Shown one piece after another: positions 18,374-27,962 of a stretch of 64,000 bases of DNA. The notes beneath the pieces were generated by a model. It worked only from the letters and a program-made list of their open reading frames with translations, ran no database searches and was not told where the DNA came from. The first letter of the stretch is position 1. The number at the start of each line of letters is the position of its first letter. Made by a program: the position numbers and the translations under genes. This stretch comes from UBA10646 sp046296295 (GTDB taxonomy: Bacteria > Bacteroidota > Bacteroidia > Chitinophagales > Chitinophagaceae): the NCBI GenBank assembly GCA_046296295.1, contig JBKBLG010000010.1:54245-118244 (forward strand), given 5' to 3'.

Positions 18374-18399
18374 AAAACCCTCTGCTGTAAGCAGAGGGT
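18371..18399 (-). terminator. Rho-independent terminator of the dcw cluster
   Basis: ACCCTCTGCT (18377-18386) and AGCAGAGGGT (18390-18399) form a 10-bp stem with a three-base loop. On the minus strand it is followed by a T tract (A run at 18372-18377), so it ends transcription from ftsZ. Confidence 0.8.
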
Positions 18400-18431
18400 A
18401 CAACTAAAAATACGAGTACAAGAACTAAAAA

Positions 18432-20234
18432 TTAGTCTGGTTTCTTACCTTCTAAAAAGCTATTAAGCGTACTAAGTGGTTCATTATTACCATCTTCTTT
18501 TTTAACGGCATAACGACTATAGTAATTCTCAGCACTAGTCAATTGATTTTGTCCGTACAATTCTAAATTCTTACGAACATAAGCTGGTACGTTATCGTAC
18601 TCATTATTCAAATCGCTATTAACATTAAAAGATAAATTACGTAGACGATTCACACGTTCTTGAGCTCTTCTTCTTTGTAATTCTTCTTCTTCGTTTGCTA
18701 TCATACCATGCATAGCCACAGGTGCTTCATTCATTTCTGGTGCAGCTTCTTTTACCACCAATTCAAGATGCATCGAATCATCTGTTGGAATTGGTTTTGG
18801 CTGCGGCGCCGGTGTGTATGGTTCATTTACCGCAAGGTTATTGTTATTGATTGCCTGCGGCTGTGCTACCTGTTGATTGTAAATTTGTTGTGGTTTGTTT
18901 AAAAAACCATGTTGCTTTATGGGCTCGGCTTCCATTGGCTTCTCTACCAATTTCATCTCGAATGGGGCAGGTTGTTCTTCTACTTTTGAAACTATTGATG
19001 GTATAGTTTCGGGCATTACCAAGGTTAACACTTCGGGCACTTCGTTCACTACCGATGCAGGTGGTTCAACAATTACAGGCGGTGCTGTGTATTCGGTAAC
19101 CGTTGGTGCAAGGTTTTCTGGCATCGTAGTAGGCGCAATCACAGCAACTTTTGGTGTTGGAGCCTGAGCTGTTTCATTGCTATTTAAATCGAGCGTTAGT
19201 ACTACTTTTTCTTCTACAGGGGACGGCTTTGTTGCAGTTGCTGCTGCAGGCTTTACCGTAAATGGATCTTTATGATCAAAACCTGTGGCAATGAGTGTAA
19301 TACCTAATTTTCTTTCTAATGAGGTATCATAACCCAACCCTGCTATGACATCTGTATCGTCGCCTGCTTGTTGGCGTAAATAAGCGGTAATAGTTTCCAT
19401 TTCATCCATAGTGCACTCATACTCTCCTTCAGCACTATTAATGTTAATGAGAATCCAACGAGCTCCGCGAATATCGCTATCGTTTAGTAATGGCGATGTA
19501 ATGGCTTCTTCAATTGCACGTTGTGCACGGTCTTCGCCTTCTGCGGTTGCACTGCCAAGAATAGCAACACCACCATTTTTCATTACAGTGCACACATCGG
19601 CAAAGTCAACAATTATATGTCCGCGACTATTAATAATATCGGTGATACATTTAGCAGCAGTAGCCAAAACGTCGTCGGCTCTTCCAAAAGCTTCACTCCA
19701 TTTTAAATTGCCGTATTGCATGCGTAGCTTATCGTTACTGATAACAAGAAGCGTATCTACAAAAGGGGTTAGCTCACGAATACCCGCTTCGGCTTGTGCC
19801 AAACGACGTGGCCCTTCAAAGGGGAAAGGTGTAGTAACAATACCAACGGTTAAAATACCAAGCTCTTTACAAATTTTGGCAACAATAGGCGCACCACCAG
19901 TACCGGTACCACCACCCATGCCTGCAGTAATGAAAGCCATTTTAGTATTGATTTCTAAAATGCGACGAATTTCTTCAATGCTTTCTTCTGCGGCTTGCTT
20001 ACCAACTTGAGGATTAGCACCTGCACCAAGCCCTTGTGTTAAATCAGGACCAAGCTGAATTTTATTTGGAACCTTACTTTGCTCTAAAGCTTTAGCATCG
20101 GTATTACAAATGATGAAATCAACACCTTCTATTTGTTGATTGTACATATAATTAACGGCGTTGCTACCGCCGCCACCTACACCAATTACTTTGATGATAG
20201 ATGATTTTTCTTTAGGCAAATCAAAATGTATCAT
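18432..20234 (-). CDS. ftsZ: Cell division GTPase FtsZ with long C-terminal extension
   Basis: 600 residues. The GTPase core (about 1-330) has KVIGVGGGGSNAVNYM, the tubulin signature GGGTGTGGAP (about 106-115) and NSRGHIIVDFADV. It polymerises into the Z ring at midcell. The core is followed by a Pro/Glu/Thr/Ala-rich linker of about 215 residues. The tail peptide DNVPAYVRKNLEL (Pro550 onward), resembling the FtsA/ZipA-binding peptide of other FtsZ proteins, is not terminal: about 40 further residues follow, ending in NSFLEGKKPD. A perfect repeat copy at 18825 lies in the linker and encodes NLAVN. It is the last gene of the dcw cluster, 40 bases after ftsA. Confidence 0.97.
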   Translation of the reverse strand: MIHFDLPKEKSSIIKVIGVGGGGSNAVNYMYNQQIEGVDFIICNTDAKALEQSKVPNKIQLGPDLTQGLGAGANPQVGKQAAEESIEEIRRILEINTKMAFITAGMGGGTGTGGAPIVAKICKELGILTVGIVTTPFPFEGPRRLAQAEAGIRELTPFVDTLLVISNDKLRMQYGNLKWSEAFGRADDVLATAAKCITDIINSRGHIIVDFADVCTVMKNGGVAILGSATAEGEDRAQRAIEEAITSPLLNDSDIRGARWILININSAEGEYECTMDEMETITAYLRQQAGDDTDVIAGLGYDTSLERKLGITLIATGFDHKDPFTVKPAAATATKPSPVEEKVVLTLDLNSNETAQAPTPKVAVIAPTTMPENLAPTVTEYTAPPVIVEPPASVVNEVPEVLTLVMPETIPSIVSKVEEQPAPFEMKLVEKPMEAEPIKQHGFLNKPQQIYNQQVAQPQAINNNNLAVNEPYTPAPQPKPIPTDDSMHLELVVKEAAPEMNEAPVAMHGMIANEEEELQRRRAQERVNRLRNLSFNVNSDLNNEYDNVPAYVRKNLELYGQNQLTSAENYYSRYAVKKEDGNNEPLSTLNSFLEGKKPD

Positions 20235-20274
20235 ATAATGAATTTGAAGGATTATTAGTTTGTATGATTGTTAC

Positions 20275-21723
20275 TTAGCGAATATGGTTATCATCTTCCT
20301 CAGCAAACAAGTCAATTAATCCTGATTTGATTTTACTGAAAATATCAATTCTTCTCTTGGGAGCTTGCTTCGGTGGATTAGTTGTTGACTTTTCGGCTGT
20401 AATTTCTTTTTTATCCACATCTTTCGACTTTGCTATTAACCCATCAGGAACAGCAACTATTACATTATTTGAACCTTCAAACCTTTTGATGTTGTTTTCA
20501 TAATCATCGTACCCTTTTAAGATCAAGCCAATACAAGTACTGTACATGGGGCTCTTCAACTGCTCAACATGATTGGGTGCTAAATGCTCGTTAGGTAATC
20601 CGATACGTGCATTTAAACCAGTTACATACTCTGTTAATTGAATTAAATGCTGCAGTTGTGAACCACCTCCTGTAAGAATGATACCACCATTTAATGTACG
20701 ACTATCTAACCCTACTTGCTTTAAATGATAGGTAACAAAATCTAAAATTTCGCTCATGCGGGCCTGAATGATTTGAGCCAAATTTTTTACACTAATCTCT
20801 CGTGAAGGCATTCCTTTCAATCCCGGAATTGTAATGTATGCATTTGCTTTTGCTTCATCGGCCAAAGCACTGCCAAACTGTATTTTCATTGCTTCTGCTT
20901 GTTGCTTAAGTACTCCTAAGCCCAAGCGAATATCATTGGTAATATTTTCTCCACCGAAAGGTATAACAGCAGTATGTATTAATACACCTTCGTGAAATAC
21001 AGCCAAATCACTTGTACCACCACCAATATCAAGAATAGCTACACCAGGCTCCATATCAATATCGCTCATTACAGCAGCAGATGATGCAAGCGGCTGCAAT
21101 ACAAGATCTTTCGTTTTTAAACCACTCTTATTTACTGCACGATTGATGTTACGGATGGCATTTTTGTCGCCGGTGATGATGTGAAAATTAGCCCCTACTT
21201 TCACGCCAATATGCCCTACCGGATCTTTAATATTTGGGAGATTATCAACATAAAACTGTTGTGGCACAACATCTATAATTTCATCGCCTGCAGGTATAAA
21301 TGTTTTACGCTGGTTCGCTATTAGTTCTTCTACTTCTTCACGCTTAATTTCTTCATCGGGGTTTTTACGTACAATATCACCACGAGTTTGTAAGCTTTTA
21401 ATATGATGGCCAGCAATGCCCACATATACTTCATCGATTTGTAAATCGGGATTACTTTCTAAACAATTCTTTAAAGCAGCATCGATGGCCTTTATTGTTT
21501 GATCAATATTAAGTACTTGACCATGCTGTACGCCATGGCTTGCCGCTTTACCAAAACCAAGTATCTCTAATTTTCCGTACTCGTTCTTACGACCGGCAAT
21601 ACAAGCAATTTTTGTAGTTCCAATATCTAATCCTACGATAATTGGATTACCATCATGGTCATGGTTTGAATTAGTAGTTCCTGTATCGGAGCTTACGATG
21701 TTTGGGTGTTTGGTCTGCGTCAT
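20275..21723 (-). CDS. ftsA: Cell division protein FtsA
   Basis: 482 residues. Actin-fold ATP-binding motifs are visible: VGLDIGTTKIACIAG (about 30-44), AILDIGGGTSDLAVF (about 215-229) and GGIILTGGGSQL (about 345-356). The C terminus ends in an amphipathic, hydrophobic stretch (RRIDIFSKIKSGLIDLFAEE) that fits the membrane-targeting helix. FtsA anchors FtsZ filaments to the inner membrane. No repeat copy falls in this gene. It lies 21 bases after ftsQ. Confidence 0.96.
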   Translation of the reverse strand: MTQTKHPNIVSSDTGTTNSNHDHDGNPIIVGLDIGTTKIACIAGRKNEYGKLEILGFGKAASHGVQHGQVLNIDQTIKAIDAALKNCLESNPDLQIDEVYVGIAGHHIKSLQTRGDIVRKNPDEEIKREEVEELIANQRKTFIPAGDEIIDVVPQQFYVDNLPNIKDPVGHIGVKVGANFHIITGDKNAIRNINRAVNKSGLKTKDLVLQPLASSAAVMSDIDMEPGVAILDIGGGTSDLAVFHEGVLIHTAVIPFGGENITNDIRLGLGVLKQQAEAMKIQFGSALADEAKANAYITIPGLKGMPSREISVKNLAQIIQARMSEILDFVTYHLKQVGLDSRTLNGGIILTGGGSQLQHLIQLTEYVTGLNARIGLPNEHLAPNHVEQLKSPMYSTCIGLILKGYDDYENNIKRFEGSNNVIVAVPDGLIAKSKDVDKKEITAEKSTTNPPKQAPKRRIDIFSKIKSGLIDLFAEEDDNHIR

Positions 21724-21744
21724 AATTATATGTTTTTAGTTGTT

Positions 21745-22731
21745 TTAATTTTTTGATGGCATTAATGCTTTTGGCTGTATGCTTGTTGGTTTATTATTAG
21801 TAGTAGTTATTGTTTTTTGCTTGAGCTTGTTACCAGCAACCGAATCTGCTGGTTTTGGCTTATCATTTACGTAAGTAAGTGCTACAGTATTGCTTACCTG
21901 ATTTGTTTGTTGCATTACAGCTTTTAATTGTAACATAGCTTTAGCAGTATCTGCTACCGGAGATTGAGCACCTCTTCGTATGGCAACAACTTGTCCGTTA
22001 TAACGCACATCAATACGTTCATACTTTTCAAAAGCTTGCTTCGCCCAAACATGCTTATAAAAACTATACAAACGATTGAACTTAGCATTAAGGCTATCTG
22101 AATTTCCGATAGTAACCACCTGATTTCCTAAAGTTGGTATCCATTCATATTCACCTTGCGGTAAAATATCTATCTGCGAAGTTTGAGCTAAAAAGAAGCT
22201 ATCGGCTACAATGTATTTCGCAAGTAACTTGATATCGTTAAGAACCATACTATCGGAATGAGATAGTATTGCTCTGTTAGAAGGGAAAGAAGTGAATACA
22301 GGAACGCGTGCTGTAACGTGCTCACTCAAAGGTAATATGTTACCACTACTATCGATATAGAAAGAGTTTCCTTGCAGTGTAAATACACGGGCAATGGGTT
22401 CTCGTTCTTGAATGTGTACTTGTAAGAAGTGATTGTTATCAATAAACAGTTGTGCATTTGCAATCCATGGATTAGTTCGAAGAACTGCTTCCATTCTTCG
22501 AATGTTAATACGACCCAGCGACTGACCTTTCACCAAGCCTACTTTGTTCAACATAGTAAGCACATCTTTCTCTTGCACAAATAGTAATTGATTATCGCCA
22601 TTAATAGTAACCACAGCACCATTGCATAAAGCACTTTCTTGCCGCTGCATAGCAGCAACTAAAGCAGCTATAGTAGCTATAGCTATGATGCACCAAAGGC
22701 CAATGGTTACTATTTTTTTAAATCGTTGCAA
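21745..22731 (-). CDS. ftsQ: Cell division protein FtsQ
   Basis: 328 residues with a single membrane helix at about 7-27, then a POTRA-like region (about 40-115: VQEKDVLTMLNKVGLVKG, MEAVLRTNPWIANAQLFID) and the FtsQ beta domain (about 115-245). The start is taken as TTG at 22731, four bases after the murC stop, because the first internal ATG would cut off the membrane helix. The C-terminal 80 residues are Lys/Thr/Pro-rich and probably disordered. A repeat copy at 22154 encodes LPQG in ILPQGEY. The protein bridges the Z ring and septal peptidoglycan synthesis. Confidence 0.9.
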   Translation of the reverse strand: MQRFKKIVTIGLWCIIAIATIAALVAAMQRQESALCNGAVVTINGDNQLLFVQEKDVLTMLNKVGLVKGQSLGRINIRRMEAVLRTNPWIANAQLFIDNNHFLQVHIQEREPIARVFTLQGNSFYIDSSGNILPLSEHVTARVPVFTSFPSNRAILSHSDSMVLNDIKLLAKYIVADSFFLAQTSQIDILPQGEYEWIPTLGNQVVTIGNSDSLNAKFNRLYSFYKHVWAKQAFEKYERIDVRYNGQVVAIRRGAQSPVADTAKAMLQLKAVMQQTNQVSNTVALTYVNDKPKPADSVAGNKLKQKTITTTNNKPTSIQPKALMPSKN

Positions 22732-22735
22732 GTAT

Positions 22736-24091
22736 TTATGCGTTTAATAAATTTTGTACAGGTTTTAGTAAGGTATCAATATCACCAGCGCCAGCCATTA
22801 CAAGCAATGAAGGCTTAGTAGTGGCAATAAACTGAAGCATTTCTTCTTTTGTAAGTAGCTTCGCTTTTTCATGCTCCATGAATGCAGCAATGGTGCTGCT
22901 AGTTACTCCCGGGATTGGTAGCTCTCTGGCTGGATAGATTGGCAACAGAATTACTTCATCTGCAAGGCTAAGTGCATCGGCAAATGCAGCAGCCAAATCT
23001 TGCGTTCTACTAAACAAATGTGGCTGAAATACTATTGTAATTTTTTTATTATACAAACTACGTACACCAGTTATAAGTGCACGTAATTCTTCTGGATGGT
23101 GTGCATAATCATCAATCATTATCTGTTGCTCGTTTTTTATGTAGTATTCAAAACGACGCTTCACACCTTTGAAGCTTGCAACCGCTGCTTTAATTTTTCC
23201 GTCATCAATGCCCAGATGTTTGGCTACCATTACAGCAGCAATGGTATTTTCTACATTATGTAAGCCACCCATGTGCAATACTAATTGACGTAACTGCCAT
23301 TGCTTACTGATAATATCGAAATGGTAGCTGCCATCATTTACCGTAAGGTTAGTAGCGTATACATCGGCATTCGTATCGTTCAAATGATATGTGTAATGTT
23401 GAACTTGTTGGTTGAACTCGGTTGCTCTGCTTAACCCATATTTTGTAATTAAACATCCACCTTGCTTTACTTGCTTGGAAAAACTAATGTACGCCTCTTC
23501 TACTGCTTTAGGGGTTCCATAAATATCAAGATGATCTGCATCCATTGCAGTTATTACAGCCACATCGGGTACTAGCTTTAAGAAACTACGATCGTATTCA
23601 TCGGCTTCAATTACGCTGCAATTGTTTTCGCTACTCCAAAAATTAGTATTGTAATTGGTTGCAATACCGCCCAAAAAGGCATTACAACCATAACCGGTAT
23701 CGCGTAATAAATGTGCTGTTAATGAAGTAATTGTTGTTTTGCCGTGAGTTCCACCAATACAAACGTTCATTGAACTTTCTGTAATCCATTGCAGTACATC
23801 GCTACGCTTAACAACCGGAATATTTGTAGTATGATAAAAATTTAATTGTTTGTGTGTTGCAGGAATAGCTGGCGTGTACACAACAAGATCTACTTCTTTT
23901 GGCGCTAATGCAACATCATCGGTGTATATTACCGATATACCTTCTGCAATGAGTGTTTCGGTAAGTGTAGTTACTGTTTTATCGTAACCACTTACTTCAG
24001 CACCTTTTGATTTAAAGTAACGAGCCAATGCACTCATACCAATGCCACCAATACCTATAAAATAGATACTGCGGATAATATCGATTTTCAT
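22736..24091 (-). CDS. murC: UDP-N-acetylmuramate-L-alanine ligase MurC
   Basis: 451 residues from ATG 24091 (MKIDIIRSIYFIGIGGIGMS); an in-frame ATG at 24112 would add seven residues and sits one base after the murG stop, so it cannot be excluded. Motifs in order: Rossmann-type FIGIGGIGMSALARYF, ATP loop GGTHGKTTITSL (about 111-122), EADEYDRSFL, and the ligase motif DDYAHHPEELRA (about 323-334). It adds L-Ala to UDP-MurNAc in the cytoplasm. A repeat copy at 23336 encodes NLTVN. Confidence 0.95.
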   Translation of the reverse strand: MKIDIIRSIYFIGIGGIGMSALARYFKSKGAEVSGYDKTVTTLTETLIAEGISVIYTDDVALAPKEVDLVVYTPAIPATHKQLNFYHTTNIPVVKRSDVLQWITESSMNVCIGGTHGKTTITSLTAHLLRDTGYGCNAFLGGIATNYNTNFWSSENNCSVIEADEYDRSFLKLVPDVAVITAMDADHLDIYGTPKAVEEAYISFSKQVKQGGCLITKYGLSRATEFNQQVQHYTYHLNDTNADVYATNLTVNDGSYHFDIISKQWQLRQLVLHMGGLHNVENTIAAVMVAKHLGIDDGKIKAAVASFKGVKRRFEYYIKNEQQIMIDDYAHHPEELRALITGVRSLYNKKITIVFQPHLFSRTQDLAAAFADALSLADEVILLPIYPARELPIPGVTSSTIAAFMEHEKAKLLTKEEMLQFIATTKPSLLVMAGAGDIDTLLKPVQNLLNA

Positions 24092-24113
24092 ATGTGGTAT
24101 GTTACGCTGCATC

Positions 24114-25229
24114 TTATTTACTAGTTATAGTGTTTAAAATATGTGTTGCAATAACAAGATCGGCATTGCTAATAGCATTGCGTTTGATATTTGCCGCAAG
24201 GCTATTTCGTTGTTCTTCATTCTCTATTAGCGCTAATGCAGTTGGTACTAATGTATTTTGTGCATCACTATCCTTTATCATAATTGCAGCATTTTGATTG
24301 ACTAACGTTTGTGCATTGGCAGTTTGATGATCTTCTGCTGCATACGGATAAGGAACAAAAATGGCGGCCTTTCCCATGCATGCTATTTCTGTTACAGCCA
24401 TTGCGCCTGCACGTGAAATGATAACATCGGCAGCGGCATAGGCAACATCCATATCTTTTATAAATTCAAAAACACAAATACCTGCCTGTGGAGCGTGATA
24501 CTGTTGTAGTTCTTTTGTTGCATTTTTACCTATTTGCCAAATCATTTGCACATTGGCTGCTTTTAATTGTGGTATATATGCAGCAATAGCATTATTGATA
24601 GATGCTGCTCCTAAACTTCCACCAACGCTTAAAATAGTTGGTAAATTTTTCAACCCTAGCATTGATTTTGCAGTAGCAGAATCAATGAGATTATTAGTGA
24701 TTGATGTTCGAACAGGATTACCTGTAATGATAATTTTTTCTTTTGGGAAAAAAGACTCCATTCCTTTGGTAGCAACAAACACAGCGGTTGCTTGCTTACC
24801 TAACAAGATGTTTGATTTGCCTGCAAAAGCATTACTCTCATGTATGAATGTGAAAATACCTTTTGATTGTGCATATTTTAATACTGGATAGGTACTGTAT
24901 CCGCCAACTCCAATAACAGCATGAGGTTGAACCCGCTTCATAATATTACTGACCTGCCAAAAGCTTCTTATAAGTTTGAAAGGCAGTGATATATTTTTCC
25001 ATAAAGCAGTTCTATTGAAGCCTGCAATATCGAGGCCTTCAATAGGGTAACCAGCCTCTGGCACTTTCTGCATTTCCATCTTACCCTTTGCACCAACAAA
25101 TAATATGGTTACTTGTGGGTGTAATGCTTGCAAGGCCTTAGCGATAGCAATAGCAGGGAAAATATGCCCCCCGGTGCCACCGCCAGCAATGATAATGCGT
25201 AAGGGTTGATATGTTGTTGCTATACTCAC
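24114..25229 (-). CDS. murG: Undecaprenyl-PP-MurNAc-pentapeptide GlcNAc transferase MurG
   Basis: 371 residues of GT-B fold, family GT28. The donor and lipid I motifs are clear: GGGTGGHIFPAIAIAKAL (about 16-33), VGGSLGAASIN (about 195-205) and ISRAGAMAVTEIACMGKA followed by PYPYAAEDHQTANA. It makes lipid II on the cytoplasmic face of the inner membrane. The repeat copy at 24189 falls near the C terminus (NSLAANIKR). It lies four bases after ftsW. Confidence 0.96.
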   Translation of the reverse strand: MSIATTYQPLRIIIAGGGTGGHIFPAIAIAKALQALHPQVTILFVGAKGKMEMQKVPEAGYPIEGLDIAGFNRTALWKNISLPFKLIRSFWQVSNIMKRVQPHAVIGVGGYSTYPVLKYAQSKGIFTFIHESNAFAGKSNILLGKQATAVFVATKGMESFFPKEKIIITGNPVRTSITNNLIDSATAKSMLGLKNLPTILSVGGSLGAASINNAIAAYIPQLKAANVQMIWQIGKNATKELQQYHAPQAGICVFEFIKDMDVAYAAADVIISRAGAMAVTEIACMGKAAIFVPYPYAAEDHQTANAQTLVNQNAAIMIKDSDAQNTLVPTALALIENEEQRNSLAANIKRNAISNADLVIATHILNTITSK

Positions 25230-25232
25230 TTG

Positions 25233-26534
25233 TTATGCTACTGCCGGTTTTGCTGGTATAATAGGATGTTCGTTTGGTGCTATAGGTTCCTTACCTTCCA
25301 TTTGTTCTACATTACGTGCTACACTTAGTATAATACCAATAGCTGCACATGTGAATATGAAAGAGCTGCCTCCCATACTTACTAAAGGCAGCGTTACACC
25401 TGTTACAGGAACAATATTAACATTCACTGCCATATTAGCTACAGCCTGAATTACAAGTGTGAAGCTTAACCCTAGTGCAAGAAATGCACCAAAAGCATAA
25501 GGGCAACGTCGGAATATTTTGATACATCTGAATAAAAACAGTAGATATATAAACACAATAAACACACCACCCAATATGCCATACTCTTCTATAATGATGG
25601 CATAGATAAAATCGTTATACGCTTGCGGTAAATAATTTCGTTGTTCACTATTACCAGGCCCTTTACCAAATAAAATTCCACCATTTGCAATAGCCATTTT
25701 GGCTTGCTGCACTTGATAAGGTTCATCCACCGCATCGGCATATACGAAATCTTGTACACGCTTGACCCATGTACCAATTCGACCAACACTTTTAATGCCA
25801 CCACCATTGTTTGAAGCTGCCATTTCTACCGTTGCTTCAGTTGGTGTGTAGGTAGTTACCGCATACCCTACCAAAGCTCCAACAGGTATAGCAGCAATAA
25901 GTACAACTAACAGTAAAAATTTTATTGGCACCCTACCAATGAACATCAACACTAATGAAGTAGCTGCCGTTAACAACGCATTAGAAAGGTTGGCCGGAGC
26001 AATTAGTAGCGTAGTAATTGCTACAGGTATAATTATTGGCAAGAAGCCTTTTTTGAAGCTATTGATATCAATTTGCTTTTTGCTTAACTGCCTTGATAGA
26101 TACATGAACAAAGCAAGCTTTGCAAAATCGCTGGTTTGAATAGTAAGGTTAACAATGGGTAATTTAATCCATCTGCTACCATCATTAATTTTCGCACCAA
26201 ATAACCAAGTATATAAAAGTAAGGGTATACTTACGTAAAAGAGAATTTGTGCAATACGAGAATAAATGGTGTAGTTCACTCGGTGCAAGAAGTACACCAC
26301 ACCTAACCCTATGATGGTAAAGGCCACTTGCTTAAAGAGAAAACTCTCTGTATCGCCTTTAAATTTTTGATAAGCGAGTGTACCAGTTGCACTATATACT
26401 ACCATGATGCCAATAAGTGCCAATAGCAACACTAAGCCCCAAATAACTTTATCGCCTTTGGTTTTATTTGTGATGCTACCAAACCTTTCTACACTTGGTA
26501 GTTGTGTAAATAATATGTCGCTATGATTTTTCAA
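25233..26534 (-). CDS. ftsW: SEDS-family septal glycosyltransferase FtsW
   Basis: 433 residues with ten hydrophobic segments. SEDS motifs seen are NDGSRWIKL (about 115-123), KGPGNSEQRNYLPQAYNDF and IIIEEYGILGG (about 290-320), and PLVSMGGSSFIFTCAAIG near the end. It polymerises lipid II together with FtsI at the septum. The repeat copy at 25621 (one mismatch) coincides with the LPQA codons, a place where the family itself has LP-E/Q-A. The short N-terminal extension and the Pro-rich C terminus are cytoplasmic. Confidence 0.95.
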   Translation of the reverse strand: MKNHSDILFTQLPSVERFGSITNKTKGDKVIWGLVLLLALIGIMVVYSATGTLAYQKFKGDTESFLFKQVAFTIIGLGVVYFLHRVNYTIYSRIAQILFYVSIPLLLYTWLFGAKINDGSRWIKLPIVNLTIQTSDFAKLALFMYLSRQLSKKQIDINSFKKGFLPIIIPVAITTLLIAPANLSNALLTAATSLVLMFIGRVPIKFLLLVVLIAAIPVGALVGYAVTTYTPTEATVEMAASNNGGGIKSVGRIGTWVKRVQDFVYADAVDEPYQVQQAKMAIANGGILFGKGPGNSEQRNYLPQAYNDFIYAIIIEEYGILGGVFIVFIYLLFLFRCIKIFRRCPYAFGAFLALGLSFTLVIQAVANMAVNVNIVPVTGVTLPLVSMGGSSFIFTCAAIGIILSVARNVEQMEGKEPIAPNEHPIIPAKPAVA

Positions 26535-26571
26535 TGATGCTATAACTATGAATACTCAAAATTTTAAATAC

Positions 26572-27939
26572 TTACAGTGCCTTTACTGCCTCTTTAAATT
26601 GGCGACCTCTATCTTCGAAGTTTTTAAATAAATCGAAGCTTGCACAAGCAGGACTTAACAGTACGGCATCACCTTTTGCCGCAAGGCGAAAAGCTTCATG
26701 TACAGCATCGATAGCAGTATTGGTATCAATAATGGTTTTAACTATGCCTTTAAAAGCTTCATGAATTTTTGCATTATCTGTACCAAGACACACGATAGCT
26801 TTTACTTTTTCACGTACCAAATCTTCTATGAGTGTATAATCATTACCCTTATCTACACCTCCCAAAATAAGAATGGTAGGTGTACGCATACTTTCTAAAG
26901 CGTACCAAGTGCTATTCACATTGGTAGCTTTACTATCGTTGATAAAATCTACGCCACGTACACTTGCAACAAACTCCATTCTATGTTCTAGGCTTTCAAA
27001 CTTGGTAATAGCTTCTCTGATTTTTTCCTTTCGAATACCGAGTGTACTTGCTGCAATACCTGCTGCCATAGTGTTGTACTGATTATGCTTGCCTTTGAGC
27101 GCAAAATCGTAGATGCTCATGCTTACCCTTTCTTCTTGAACGCGTAACATCATCTGATCACCTTTAATATAGGCTCCTTTTTTTACTTCTTGTTTCATAG
27201 TAAATGGCAATGGGTTAGATTTAATGGAAATATGTTTTAATTGATTGGTAATGACTTCATCGTCTAAACAATAAATGAACGTATCGGCATCGGTTTGATT
27301 TTCGATGATGCGAAACTTGCTATCAATGTAGTTTTGAAATTTATAATCGTAACGATCTAAATGGTCTTCTGTTATGTTTAGTAGAATGGCAATATCTGGC
27401 TTGAATGTAACAATATCATCTAGCTGGAAAGAGCTGATTTCAGCTACGTATACTTGCTTGGGTGCTTTAGCGATTTGCCATGCAAATGAGAAACCAATAT
27501 TACCTACCAATGCACAATCGATACCAGCAGTAGTGCATATATGATAGATTAAAGAGGTGCATGTACTTTTGCCATTACTACCTGTAATAGCTACAATTTT
27601 ACTATTGCCTTTGTAACGATACGCTAGCTCTATTTCACTGATAATACTGATGCCTGCATTACGAATTTGCTGTACGATATCGTATTTGTTGCTAATGCCA
27701 GGACTTTTCATTACCTCCTTAGCATTTAGAATTAAGGCTGGGGAATGCTTACCTTCTTCAAATGCAATACCATTGGCTGTAAGTACATCTTTATAATTTG
27801 GCTTGATAACACCACCATCACTTACAAATACATCGTACCCTTGCTGCTGTGCAAGTATAGCTGCACCCACGCCACTCTCACCGGCGCCAAGTACTACTAA
27901 GCGATGTTTAGTGTTATTATGTGATGTTGTTGTTTGCAT
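26572..27939 (-). CDS. murD: UDP-MurNAc-L-alanine:D-glutamate ligase MurD
   Basis: 455 residues. LVVLGAGESGVGAAILA is the N-terminal nucleotide-binding motif, VAITGSNGKSTCTSLIYH the ATP loop (about 115-132), NITEDHLDRYD the central motif, and FINDSKATNVNSTWYAL with LILGGVDKGNDY mark the C-terminal domain. It adds D-Glu in the cytoplasm. A repeat copy with one mismatch at 26674 encodes LAAKGD near the C terminus, and another (27946) occupies the 23-base gap upstream. Confidence 0.95.
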   Translation of the reverse strand: MQTTTSHNNTKHRLVVLGAGESGVGAAILAQQQGYDVFVSDGGVIKPNYKDVLTANGIAFEEGKHSPALILNAKEVMKSPGISNKYDIVQQIRNAGISIISEIELAYRYKGNSKIVAITGSNGKSTCTSLIYHICTTAGIDCALVGNIGFSFAWQIAKAPKQVYVAEISSFQLDDIVTFKPDIAILLNITEDHLDRYDYKFQNYIDSKFRIIENQTDADTFIYCLDDEVITNQLKHISIKSNPLPFTMKQEVKKGAYIKGDQMMLRVQEERVSMSIYDFALKGKHNQYNTMAAGIAASTLGIRKEKIREAITKFESLEHRMEFVASVRGVDFINDSKATNVNSTWYALESMRTPTILILGGVDKGNDYTLIEDLVREKVKAIVCLGTDNAKIHEAFKGIVKTIIDTNTAIDAVHEAFRLAAKGDAVLLSPACASFDLFKNFEDRGRQFKEAVKAL

Positions 27940-27962
27940 ATTATTATTTACCGAAAGGTGTA

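Noticed and set aside
19411..20010. Long open frame on the plus strand opposite ftsZ (about 199 codons)
   Set aside because: It is the shadow of the highly conserved FtsZ GTPase domain; its own translation has no domain character.
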